NCBI GenBank assembly: GCA_023228665.1
Contig: JALOAR010000003.1
Location: 1 to 34,804, forward strand
Reading direction: 5' to 3'
From: Candidatus Colwelliibacteriota bacterium
GTDB taxonomy: Bacteria > Patescibacteriota > Minisyncoccia > UBA6257 > Colwellbacteraceae
Length of the DNA stretch: 34,804 nt
Below are positions 15,665 through 21,530 of the stretch, in pieces; the first letter of the stretch is position 1, and each line of letters begins with the position of its first letter. Below the pieces are notes generated by a model that was given only the letters and a program-made list of their open reading frames with translations, made no database searches and was not told the DNA's origin. The position numbers were made by a program, and so were the translations under genes.

Positions 15665-16093
15665 ATGATTATCTTTCTATACGGCGAAGATTCTTTTCGC
15701 CGGAAAAGAAAATATTCGGAAATAACCTCTGAATTTATTAAGAAAAACGGAACGCTCGGTTTTTCCGAGTTTGACGATGATGATTTTAAAGGTTTTTTAG
15801 AATGCGTTAAAAATAGGTCTATATTTACTCCCCTCACCCTTACGGCAGTTAAAAATATTGAGCTTAATTCTCTTTCAAAGGATTTTTTTGATGCTCTTAA
15901 AAAAATATCTTCCAAAATTGCTTCAAGAAAGGATGAAATAATGCTTATATCATCTTCGGATGAAAATCCTCCTTCTAATATGAATTTTTTAACGGAATCT
16001 CCGGCAATAAGCCAAGAATTTAAGCAGTTGCCTAAAGAAAAATTTATATTTTTTATTATTAAAATAGCTAACGAGAAAGGCATAAAACTTTGA
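15665..16093 (+). CDS. holA: DNA polymerase III delta subunit, N-terminal part (split holA)
   Basis: The delta subunit opens the beta clamp within the clamp loader. This 142-aa piece covers the N-terminal Rossmann-like part. It begins MIIFLYGEDSFRRKRKY, a typical HolA start, and includes the FDDDDF and SIFTPLTLTAVKN segments. It ends at TGA (16091-16093) after EKGIKL, in the middle of a segment that in intact HolA runs on to a DLWAISSELDK-type motif. The remainder is encoded at once in the -1 frame (16090-16464), with an overlap of TTGA. Joining the two frames with a -1 step at 16090 gives the spacing I expect for the family. This is either a one-base deletion (real or sequencing) or a genuine split/recoded gene. 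Confidence 0.75.
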   Translation: MIIFLYGEDSFRRKRKYSEITSEFIKKNGTLGFSEFDDDDFKGFLECVKNRSIFTPLTLTAVKNIELNSLSKDFFDALKKISSKIASRKDEIMLISSSDENPPSNMNFLTESPAISQEFKQLPKEKFIFFIIKIANEKGIKL

Positions 16094-16464
16094 AGGAAAA
16101 CGCTGAAAATTTATCTCTCTCTCTTGATAAAGACCTTTGGGCAATATCTTCAGAATTAGATAAGATGGCGTCTGCTAAGAATATATCGTTGCCTGCTAAA
16201 AAAGATATTTTTATAGGCAGTTATTTCGAACTTTTAAATTCCCTTAAATTCGGAAAGAGCCGTGAAAAAAAACTCATAGCTTTAGAATTGCTTCTTAATA
16301 AATTAAAAGAAGACCCGGCAAGGATCTTCAACGGGTTGGCCTATTCAGCGCCTCGAAACGTTTCTTCAGAAGATTGGTTCTCTCTTATGGCTGATTATGA
16401 TATAGCCATTAAATCGGGAAAGATGGATTATGAAGAAGTTTTGCTAGACTTTGCGATACGCTGA
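16090..16464 (+). CDS. holA: DNA polymerase III delta subunit, C-terminal part (split holA)
   Basis: This 124-codon frame carries the lid and collar part of HolA. KENAENLSLSLDKDLWAISSELDKMA matches the region after the AAA+-like core, and KDIFIGSYFELLNSLKFGKSREKKLIALELL continues into the C-terminal helical collar domain. Its only available start is the TTG that overlaps the TGA of the preceding frame. No Shine-Dalgarno sequence is seen, so independent translation would need termination-reinitiation. The combined length of about 266 aa is short against about 320-340 in typical HolA but plausible for a compact genome. The 3' end overlaps the convergent rpsT by 37 nt. Confidence 0.7.
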   Translation: MKENAENLSLSLDKDLWAISSELDKMASAKNISLPAKKDIFIGSYFELLNSLKFGKSREKKLIALELLLNKLKEDPARIFNGLAYSAPRNVSSEDWFSLMADYDIAIKSGKMDYEEVLLDFAIR

Positions 16465-16703
16465 CCGAGACGTGATTTGAGCCGGTTGGCTTTATTCTTT
16501 TTTATAAGATTGGTTTTAGCCGCCTTATCAAGGCTTTTATAAACGCTAGACAAGGACTCTTTAGCTTTATCTGTATCTCCCTGTAATACGAGTTTTTTGT
16601 AATTTTTTATTACAGTTTTAAGAGCCTTCGTCTTTTTGACGTTCTCTCCCCTTCTCTTATGGGACTGCCTTAAGGCTTTTTCGGCCGATTTTATTATTGG
16701 CAT
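16428..16703 (-). CDS. rpsT: 30S ribosomal protein S20
   Basis: S20 is a primary 16S rRNA-binding protein made of a three-helix bundle. The 91-aa product starts MPIIKSAEKALRQSHKRR and continues with long lysine-rich helices (VKKTKALKTVIKNYKKLV, then SVYKSLDKAAKTNLIKKNKANRLKSRLGQRI). KNKANRxKSRL is the family's C-terminal signature. It is encoded convergently with holA, and the last 37 nt of each gene overlap. No hairpin was seen between them, because there is no space. Confidence 0.93.
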   Translation of the reverse strand: MPIIKSAEKALRQSHKRRGENVKKTKALKTVIKNYKKLVLQGDTDKAKESLSSVYKSLDKAAKTNLIKKNKANRLKSRLGQRIAKSSKTSS

Positions 16704-16931
16704 ACAGCGGGCATTATAGATTAATGTATTGCTTTTTGTAAACCCTCTCTCGCTTCGTTCGCCTATGGCCTTAGCAAAAGAGAAAAAGAGAATGGGTGGT
16801 TTATTAAGTAATTTGCGTAAGATATTTTCTTGCTAAAAAACAGGGATATATTTTAATACCGGAAATTAAATTAGGAAGCGTTTGTTTTAACAGTGATATT
16901 GCAATTTTTGCTTGGCTAATAAATATTTTCA

Positions 16932-17372
16932 CTAAACTTCAATATTTTGGTAGTGCCGAATAAGACAATTTTTATCTAATATTGTCAAGCTTATTAAATC
17001 TATACGCCAACCCTTTAAAGATCTAATTAAATTTGGATTTTCGTTAGCGAAAAAAGAGCAAGTTTTTTTTAATTTTTTCATCTTAGAAAAAGTCAGGTTA
17101 TCTTCTGGTTTTAAATCGGCCATTCCTTCATCTCGGACATTAAATTTATGTCCGCGTTTATTTAATGTCTTTACTTCTATAAAAACAAGTGTCCCATCTT
17201 TTTCTTTTGCGACTATATCAATTTCTCCCCACTTATATAAAACATTAGTCATTAATATTTTATAACCTTTCTTTTTCAAATATTTAGCAGCTTTTATTTC
17301 GCCAATATTTCCTGTTTTCACATTTGTTTTCACACTATCTATTATAAATTTTATTTTTTTGTTTGCCGACAA
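16932..17372 (-). CDS. YraN/UPF0102 family nuclease-fold protein
   Basis: This protein has the PD-(D/E)xK nuclease fold. The visible active-site pattern is GNIGEIKAAKYLKKKGY, then WGEIDIVAKEKDGTLVFIEVKT, giving E, D and ExK residues. Members are small, usually about 120 aa; their role is uncertain (DNA repair or recombination is presumed). Here the frame is 146 aa if started at the TTG at 17372, which lies inside the first palindrome of the repeat array. More usual-looking starts are the GTG at 17333 or the GTG at 17321, giving a start just before TGNIGE. I prefer the 17333 GTG, because the extra N-terminal residues are repeat sequence read as protein. The region upstream (16704-16931) has no gene that I can support. 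Confidence 0.8.
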   Translation of the reverse strand: MSANKKIKFIIDSVKTNVKTGNIGEIKAAKYLKKKGYKILMTNVLYKWGEIDIVAKEKDGTLVFIEVKTLNKRGHKFNVRDEGMADLKPEDNLTFSKMKKLKKTCSFFANENPNLIRSLKGWRIDLISLTILDKNCLIRHYQNIEV

Positions 17373-17780
17373 ACAATTTCACTCGTATAAATAGTTTAAA
17401 TTGTTTCACGGCAAACATTGAGCGCACTTTTTTTTAAAAAAGTGTTTATCGGCAAACACTTTTATCCAAAATTTGAGCGCAATTGTTTGCCGGCAAACAA
17501 TTATGTTATGTAATTCGTGTTTGCGATGTTTACCAACAAACAATTATCAACAAAAAAGTAATGAAAGTGTTTCACGGTAAACACTTTTATTCAATTATGA
17601 TCAATAGAAATGTTTGCCGGCAAACATTTAAATACAAAAAACGTTTAAAAATGTTTCACGGCAAACAATTAAAACAAAAACTTAAACTGAATTGTTTCAC
17701 GGCAAACATTTTTATAGTAATTGTTTACCGGCAAACAAATATCTCAAGGAAAAAACGCATAAAATGTTTCACGGCAAACA
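17360..17780. repeat. Array of eleven parS-like 16-bp palindromes at 41-43 bp spacing
   Basis: Sites (16 bp each) start at 17360, 17402, 17443, 17484, 17527, 17568, 17611, 17652, 17693, 17722 and 17765. Centre-to-centre distances are 42, 41, 41, 43, 41, 43, 41, 41, 29 and 43 bp. Symmetric members read TGTTTGCCGGCAAACA (17484, 17611). Asymmetric members read TGTTTCACGGCAAACA (17402, 17652, 17693, 17765). Variants are TGTTTGCCGACAAACA, TGTTTATCGGCAAACA, TGTTTACCAACAAACA, TGTTTCACGGTAAACA and TGTTTACCGGCAAACA. The left half TGTTTCAC equals a half of the known ParB site parS (TGTTTCACGTGAAACA). The spacers are unrelated AT-rich DNA, so this is not CRISPR or tandem duplication. The 41-43 bp phase is four helical turns, placing all sites on one face of the DNA. 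The frame open through the array (17483-17827) is only the repeat translated. Confidence 0.9.
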
Positions 17781-17793
17781 TTTTTACCCAATT

Positions 17794-17831
17794 CTGTTTA
17801 CACAAAACTTATGTAAATAATGTGTAAACAG
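17794..17831. repeat. Inverted repeat CTGTTTACACA / TGTGTAAACAG
   Basis: CTGTTTACACA (17794-17804) and TGTGTAAACAG (17821-17831) are perfect 11-bp inverted copies separated by 16 bp. They follow the palindrome array immediately. The same TGTTTACACA element recurs in more compact form at 19501-19531. Confidence 0.75.
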
Positions 17832-17834
17832 TGT

Positions 17835-17874
17835 CGCAAAATAATAAAAAATGCCCACTAAAGCGCTAAACTTG
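17835..17874 (+). repeat. Left copy of a ~40-bp direct repeat
   Basis: The block runs from CGCAAAAT (17835-17842) to TAAAGCGCTAAACTTG (ending 17874). A similar block is at 19540-19580, in the same orientation and also just after a TTTACACA element. Both ends are well conserved and the 16-bp middle is diverged. The two copies bracket the sugar nucleotidyltransferase and the unknown minus-strand gene. Confidence 0.6.
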
Positions 17875-17879
17875 GACAC

Positions 17880-17930
17880 TTGTCCACAAAAAGACCTAGT
17901 TATACATATAGTTATCCACAGTTATGCGCA
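17880..17930 (+). other. Second DnaA-box cluster beside the parS-like array
   Basis: In one orientation and within about 50 bp there are TTGTCCACA (17880-17888, 8 of 9), TTATACATA (17900-17908, 7 of 9), TTATCCACA (17912-17920, perfect) and TTATGCGCA (17922-17930, 7 of 9). The last two are almost in tandem. No gene is supported here; the open frame at 17851-18048 has no start signal or recognisable protein. From 17931 to 18120 I see only AT-rich DNA and a TATTAT-type -10 just before the next gene. Confidence 0.65.
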
Positions 17931-18120
17931 AATATGTGAATTTCCTAGTGTCCATATGCCAATCTCTAAGTTTGTAATGCAAGCCCGGAAATTAACACCA
18001 GCCGAAGACGAACTTCCAACAGAAATTAATCTGTATTTCCTGATTTAAGCCTTATGATTCAAGTTTTAAGATCCAAGGTTTAGGTTTTCTGATTTTGAAT
18101 CAGAGATGTATTATTAATTT

Positions 18121-18828
18121 ATGAAAGGAATTATTCTTGCGGGAGGAAGAGGGACTAGGCTAGCTCCTTTTACCAGGCTTATTAAAAAAGAACTATTGCC
18201 GGTATATAACAAACCGCTTATTTATTATCCGTTAATGACTTTAAGAAATAGCGGCATAGATGACGTAATACTCGTATCAGATCCTTATAATATCCATGCT
18301 TTTTTAGATGTTATTGGCGAGGGTGAAGATCTTGGTATGAGGATACGATATGCTATCCAAAATAGGCAGTTAGGCATAGCAGACGCCATAATGCAGGCCA
18401 AAATATTTTTCGAAGAAGGGGAGCCGGTTGCCGTTATATTGGGCGATAATATTTTTACCGAGAACTTTAAGGAAGCAGTTAAGGAATTCTCAAAAGGGGC
18501 TTGCATAGCGGTTACGCAAGTTTCTGATCCGGAAAGATTTGGCGTTGTAAGTATGGAAGGGGATAGGGTTGTTAAAATAATCGAAAAGCCGGAAAAGCCG
18601 GAATCAAATTGGGCCGCTGTCGGATTTTATGTTTATGACGGAACTGTTTTTAAAAGAATTGAAAAGCTTGTTCCTTCGGCACGAGGTGAATATGAAATAA
18701 CAGATGTAAACAATCAATACTTGCAGGAAGGATCGCTTAAGTGCGCGAAGATGAAGGGGGAGTGGTTCGATGCCGGAACGTTTGATAGTTTGCTTAGTGC
18801 GTCCAATTATTTCGGATCCAAAAAATAA
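18121..18828 (+). CDS. Sugar-1-phosphate nucleotidyltransferase (RmlA-like)
   Basis: This enzyme joins a sugar-1-phosphate to an NTP (RmlA makes dTDP-glucose), supplying activated sugar for cell-surface glycans. The 235-aa protein begins with the nucleotide-binding loop MKGIILAGGRGTRLAPFT and PVYNKPLIYYPL. VILGDNIF holds the metal-binding aspartate, and EKPEKPESNWAAVGFYVYD and ARGEYEITDVNNQYL are typical of RmlA. GEWFDAGTFDSLL closes the core. It is shorter than RmlA (about 290 aa) and lacks the C-terminal allosteric helices, as in the short 'RmlA-like' forms. No other sugar gene lies near it. It is bracketed by the two copies of the direct repeat, and a strong terminator follows. The exact sugar and nucleotide cannot be read from sequence. 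Confidence 0.88.
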   Translation: MKGIILAGGRGTRLAPFTRLIKKELLPVYNKPLIYYPLMTLRNSGIDDVILVSDPYNIHAFLDVIGEGEDLGMRIRYAIQNRQLGIADAIMQAKIFFEEGEPVAVILGDNIFTENFKEAVKEFSKGACIAVTQVSDPERFGVVSMEGDRVVKIIEKPEKPESNWAAVGFYVYDGTVFKRIEKLVPSARGEYEITDVNNQYLQEGSLKCAKMKGEWFDAGTFDSLLSASNYFGSKK

Positions 18829-18850
18829 AAACTTTTTTTTAAAAAAAAGA

Positions 18851-18875
18851 ACGCCGTTTTGTACGGCGTTTTTAT
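18851..18875. terminator. Bidirectional terminator between convergent genes
   Basis: ACGCCGT (18851-18857) pairs with ACGGCGT (18863-18869) over a 5-nt loop. A T run follows on the plus strand and an A run precedes it, so it works for the nucleotidyltransferase (+) and for the unknown gene (-). Confidence 0.85.
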
Positions 18876-18879
18876 TTTT

Positions 18880-19383
18880 TTATACTGGTTGAAGAATTGG
18901 CATCAACTTTCTTTTTGAGATTTTATTTTTTACAGGAGTCTTTTCTAAAGCGATCATATAGTAATAGTTTGAGAAGTATCCTCCTATAGACCAAACCAAT
19001 TTAAATTGTCGAGCTGTGCTTAAAGGATTAATTGCTTCTCTTAAAACAATTCCTGTTTTTATTAAGCCATCCTCTTTTTTATTTTGTTTAACATCAAACA
19101 GATTTATATATTTTGAGCCGTTATCTTTTTTCATAACAACGACTCGGGCGCGGGAATTGACTAAGACTTTTAAGGGCCAAATTGAACTATTAGAATAGGT
19201 GATAGTTTTGGCGCGATGATCGTAAATATAAAAATATTCTCCGTTATTTAATTCTCTCTTAATATCTGTTTTAATCCTTAGCGCGCTCATTTTTCCGTTT
19301 GGTAAATCGGCACTGTTTATTAATTCTTCGGGCAGGTAAATAAGAGCATCAACTTCAATGATTACAGATTTTTTACCATTCAT
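18880..19383 (-). CDS. Unknown protein, 167 aa
   Basis: I do not recognise the family. The product starts MNGKKSVIIEVDALIYLPEE and shows repeated short beta-strand patterns (YFYIYDHRAKTITYS, VLVNSRARVVVMKK, FKLVWSIGGYFSNYYYMIALE) with an unusually tyrosine-rich end. There is no signal peptide or membrane helix, and the C-terminus is basic. It is clearly a real gene: a GGAGTG ribosome-binding site lies about seven nt before the ATG, an extended -10 (TGCTAGGAT) lies upstream on the minus strand, and a terminator follows. It shares the space between the two direct-repeat copies with the nucleotidyltransferase and may be part of the same inserted segment. Confidence 0.75.
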   Translation of the reverse strand: MNGKKSVIIEVDALIYLPEELINSADLPNGKMSALRIKTDIKRELNNGEYFYIYDHRAKTITYSNSSIWPLKVLVNSRARVVVMKKDNGSKYINLFDVKQNKKEDGLIKTGIVLREAINPLSTARQFKLVWSIGGYFSNYYYMIALEKTPVKNKISKRKLMPILQPV

Positions 19384-19500
19384 ACGGAATCACTCCTTTT
19401 TTATTTTTAAAAACCTAAGCTCATCCTAGCAGTTATTTTTGAATTTTTAAATTTATGCTTAAGCAGTTTTTAAAGAAATTTTTTACTAAATTAAGCATTG

Positions 19501-19531
19501 TTGTGTAAAGTGTTTACACACTGTTTACACA
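19501..19531. repeat. TGTTTACACA repeat cluster, right side
   Basis: TGTGTAAA (19502-19509), TGTTTACACA (19511-19520) and CTGTTTACACA (19521-19531) lie end to end. The first pair forms an inverted repeat and the last two a tandem direct repeat. This is the same element as the inverted repeat at 17794-17831. The gap from 19384 to 19691 holds no gene, only these repeats and the palindromes below. Confidence 0.7.
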
Positions 19532-19539
19532 AAAAAATA

Positions 19540-19580
19540 CGCAAAATATTGGAAAATATGGCTTAAAAGCGCTAAATTTG
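19540..19580 (+). repeat. Right copy of the ~40-bp direct repeat
   Basis: CGCAAAAT (19540-19547) to TAAAAGCGCTAAATTTG (ending 19580) is similar to 17835-17874 in order and orientation. The two copies are about 1.7 kb apart. Confidence 0.6.
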
Positions 19581-19588
19581 TTTTAAAA

Positions 19589-19604
19589 TGTTTACCGTGA
19601 AACA
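19589..19604 (-). repeat. parS-like palindrome, inverted orientation
   Basis: TGTTTACCGTGAAACA is the exact reverse complement of the array member TGTTTCACGGTAAACA at 17568. It carries a perfect parS half GTGAAACA on the right. Confidence 0.85.
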
Positions 19605-19672
19605 AATTGTAAAAAGAATCATATCAAGCAATATTAAGATATAAGAGTTTGTTCCTAAGCAATTTGTGCTAC

Positions 19673-19688
19673 GGTTTACCGTGAAACA
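19673..19688 (-). repeat. parS-like palindrome directly before the RNHCP gene
   Basis: GGTTTACCGTGAAACA differs in one base from the site at 19589 and is centred 84 bp from it, twice the 42-bp phase of the main array. It ends four bases before the ATG at 19692, so a protein bound here would block the start of that gene or its transcript. Confidence 0.8.
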
Positions 19689-19691
19689 AAT

Positions 19692-20180
19692 ATGAATAAA
19701 AAAGAAGATAATAAAAAAATAAAGGAAGAGAAGAACAAGGGAGGTTTTATTTGCTGTAATTGTGGCGAGTGGGTTTCCATATCAGATGATATTGGTACGG
19801 CACACAGAAATCATTGCCCTTACTGTCTTTCTTCCAAGCATCTCGATAAAGAATTTTCCGGGGATCGTGCATCCGAATGCGGTGGCTGTATGCTGCCTAT
19901 CGCGCTAACATTTAAAAAAGAGGGTAAGGATAAATATGGAAAAGAAAGAAAAGGAGAGTTGATGATTGTTAGCGAATGCTTAAATTGCGGAAAAGTATCG
20001 ATTAATCGCATTGCTGCCGATGATGAAGAAAAAGCGATTTTATCCTTGTTTAATAACTCGTTAAAATTAGGCGAAGAAAAAGTAAAAAATCTTTCCAGCC
20101 AAAAAATTGATATCATTAAGGAAGGAGATAAAAAAGATGTTTTTATAAGATTGTTTGGAAAGGGGATTAAGAAGATTTAA
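19692..20180 (+). CDS. RNHCP-domain zinc-ribbon protein
   Basis: This 162-aa protein carries the RNHCP domain, named for its conserved residues. Visible features are FICCNCGEW (19-27), HRNHCPYCLSSKHLD (38-52), SGDRASECGGCMLPI (56-70) and a further ECLNCGKVS pair (95-103). Three CxxC-type pairs plus histidines should bind zinc. The N-terminus is highly charged, and the last third is helical and lysine-rich. The molecular function of the family is not established; nucleic-acid binding is plausible. Its start codon lies four nt after a parS-like palindrome, which could act as an operator. It is followed closely by the membrane-anchored unknown and the AlkD-like gene in one direction. Confidence 0.85.
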   Translation: MNKKEDNKKIKEEKNKGGFICCNCGEWVSISDDIGTAHRNHCPYCLSSKHLDKEFSGDRASECGGCMLPIALTFKKEGKDKYGKERKGELMIVSECLNCGKVSINRIAADDEEKAILSLFNNSLKLGEEKVKNLSSQKIDIIKEGDKKDVFIRLFGKGIKKI

Positions 20181-20185
20181 GACTA

Positions 20186-20788
20186 ATGGTCAAAAAAAGA
20201 TATATCATTGCCGGAGGAGTTTTTATTTTGCTTATTTTTTTGCCGATAATTTATCGTGCTGTTTATTCCAGTCATCCTGATATTGCGGCAAGAAACGGAT
20301 GTGCATCCGGAAACTGCTCTGCCCTAAAACCGGAAGAAGAAAAAAACACCCAAGAGGAATCCGGACTTGATCAAAGCGCAATAGAGCTTGTCCCGAAAAC
20401 ATCCGAAGAAGAGGATGAAAAAGTTTCTATATTTAAAACAGATATTGCCGGTATGCCTCCGGTTGAATCTTATCTTGCTATTAGGGAAGAATTTTTCAAA
20501 ATTAAAAGTTTGGACGACTTAGTTTTATTTTCTGAAATATACGGCAGTCGCAAAAATAAGATTTCTGCAGACAGCCTTAAATCTGTAGGAGGGATTATCG
20601 AAGACGATTTTATAATCTCGATGATAGTTTCATCCGTTCCTTCAGAGATATCTTCAACAGAAATAATTTCTTTATCAGACGAGGAGTGCGTCATTAAAGT
20701 TGTTTCGGAAACAAAAGAAGAAGGTGAAGTTAAGATGGTTTTTGAAGAAGGTGCTTGGAAGCTGGATTATGAAGAATGGAGAGAATAA
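20186..20788 (+). CDS. Membrane-anchored extracytoplasmic protein, unknown
   Basis: A positively charged start (MVKKR) leads into one hydrophobic helix (about residues 6-26), then an acidic low-complexity linker (about 50-85). A folded domain of about 110 residues ends with GEVKMVFEEGAWKLDYEEW. That closing pattern (a strand, then W-K-L-x-Y-E-x-W) resembles NTF2-like/DUF4878-type extracellular domains, though the match is weak. Cys 39 and Cys 44 (ngCASGNCsa) could form a disulfide. The start lies five nt after the RNHCP stop, and the 3' end overlaps the AlkD frame, so the three genes are probably co-transcribed. Confidence 0.7.
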   Translation: MVKKRYIIAGGVFILLIFLPIIYRAVYSSHPDIAARNGCASGNCSALKPEEEKNTQEESGLDQSAIELVPKTSEEEDEKVSIFKTDIAGMPPVESYLAIREEFFKIKSLDDLVLFSEIYGSRKNKISADSLKSVGGIIEDDFIISMIVSSVPSEISSTEIISLSDEECVIKVVSETKEEGEVKMVFEEGAWKLDYEEWRE

Positions 20789-21513
20789 TAAATATGCCTT
20801 CTTTGGATTATAAAAAAGTTAAAAAAGATCTTCTTTCGCTTTCGGAAAAGAAAAGAGCGAAAGGATTGGAAAGATTTTTTAAAACCGGGAAAGGAGAGTA
20901 TGGAGAAGGGGATAAATTTCTCGGAATAACGGTTCCCGAGCAGAGGCGCGTTGCTAAAAAATATTTTAAGGAAATCGGACTTGATGTTATCAAAGAGCTT
21001 CTAAATGATGGTTTTCATGAAGCTAGGCTTACGGCTCTTATTATTCTCGTTGAAAAGTTTTTATCATCGAAGGAAGAAGAAAAAGGAAAAATATTTCGCT
21101 TTTATCTTAATCATACCGACAGGATAAATAACTGGGATTTGGTTGATGCATCTGCTCCGAAGATAATTGGCGACTGGCTTGAAGATAAAGACAAGAAAGT
21201 TCTCTATCGTCTCGCCGGTTCTAAAAATTTATGGGAAAGAAGGATTGCGATAGTTTCAACATTTCGGTTTATCGACAAAGGGGAGCTAGATGATGCTTTT
21301 TCCATTTCAAAAAAACTGCTTGATGATCGGGAAGACTTAATCCATAAAGCTGTCGGCTGGGCGCTTCGCGAATGCGGAAAAAAGGATAAAAAAAGACTCG
21401 TTAAATTTATTAATGAGAATGGAAGTAAAATGTCTCGGACAACATTGCGTTACGCGATAGAAAAATTTCCCGAAAAGGAAAGAAAGAAAATTTTAAACGA
21501 AACAAAAAAATAA
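20776..21513 (+). CDS. DNA alkylation repair protein, AlkD-like
   Basis: This is a HEAT-like-repeat DNA glycosylase of the AlkC/AlkD superfamily, which removes bulky or alkylated bases without base flipping. The 245-aa protein shows KFLGITVPEQRRVAKKYFKE and FHEARLTALIILVEKF. The active-site stretch is RINNWDLVDASAPKIIGDWL (N-W-D-x-x-D), then KNLWERRIAIVSTFRFI, DLIHKAVGWALRECGKKD and MSRTTLRYAIEKFP, all typical. The frame opens at the ATG at 20776, overlapping the preceding gene by 13 nt. The ATG at 20794 (MPSLDYKK), with a GGAG twelve nt upstream, is an equally likely start. A terminator overlaps the stop. Confidence 0.9.
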   Translation: MERIINMPSLDYKKVKKDLLSLSEKKRAKGLERFFKTGKGEYGEGDKFLGITVPEQRRVAKKYFKEIGLDVIKELLNDGFHEARLTALIILVEKFLSSKEEEKGKIFRFYLNHTDRINNWDLVDASAPKIIGDWLEDKDKKVLYRLAGSKNLWERRIAIVSTFRFIDKGELDDAFSISKKLLDDREDLIHKAVGWALRECGKKDKKRLVKFINENGSKMSRTTLRYAIEKFPEKERKKILNETKK

Positions 21514-21530
21514 AGCCCGTAAGGGCTTTT
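21512..21530. terminator. Bidirectional terminator
   Basis: AAAGCCC (21512-21518) pairs with GGGCTTT (21523-21529) over a 4-nt loop, followed by TT. The stem uses the last bases of the AlkD stop codon and abuts the stop of the convergent unknown gene. Confidence 0.75.

Noticed and set aside
16766..16837. 23-codon frame (MALAKEKKRMGG...) between rpsT and yraN
   Set aside because: Too short, no ribosome-binding site or conserved pattern; kept as unannotated intergenic DNA.
17360..17780. CRISPR array
   Set aside because: The repeats are 16-bp variable palindromes, the spacing is short (about 25-bp spacers), there are no cas genes, and the spacers are plain AT-rich DNA.
17483..17827. Open frame of 114 codons through the palindrome array
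   Set aside because: It is the palindromes translated (recurring FHGKQ, FTANIF). There is no start signal and no protein-like composition.
17851..18048. Open frame of 65 codons over the second DnaA-box cluster
   Set aside because: No ribosome-binding site, no recognisable protein, and it overlaps the boxes; probably chance.
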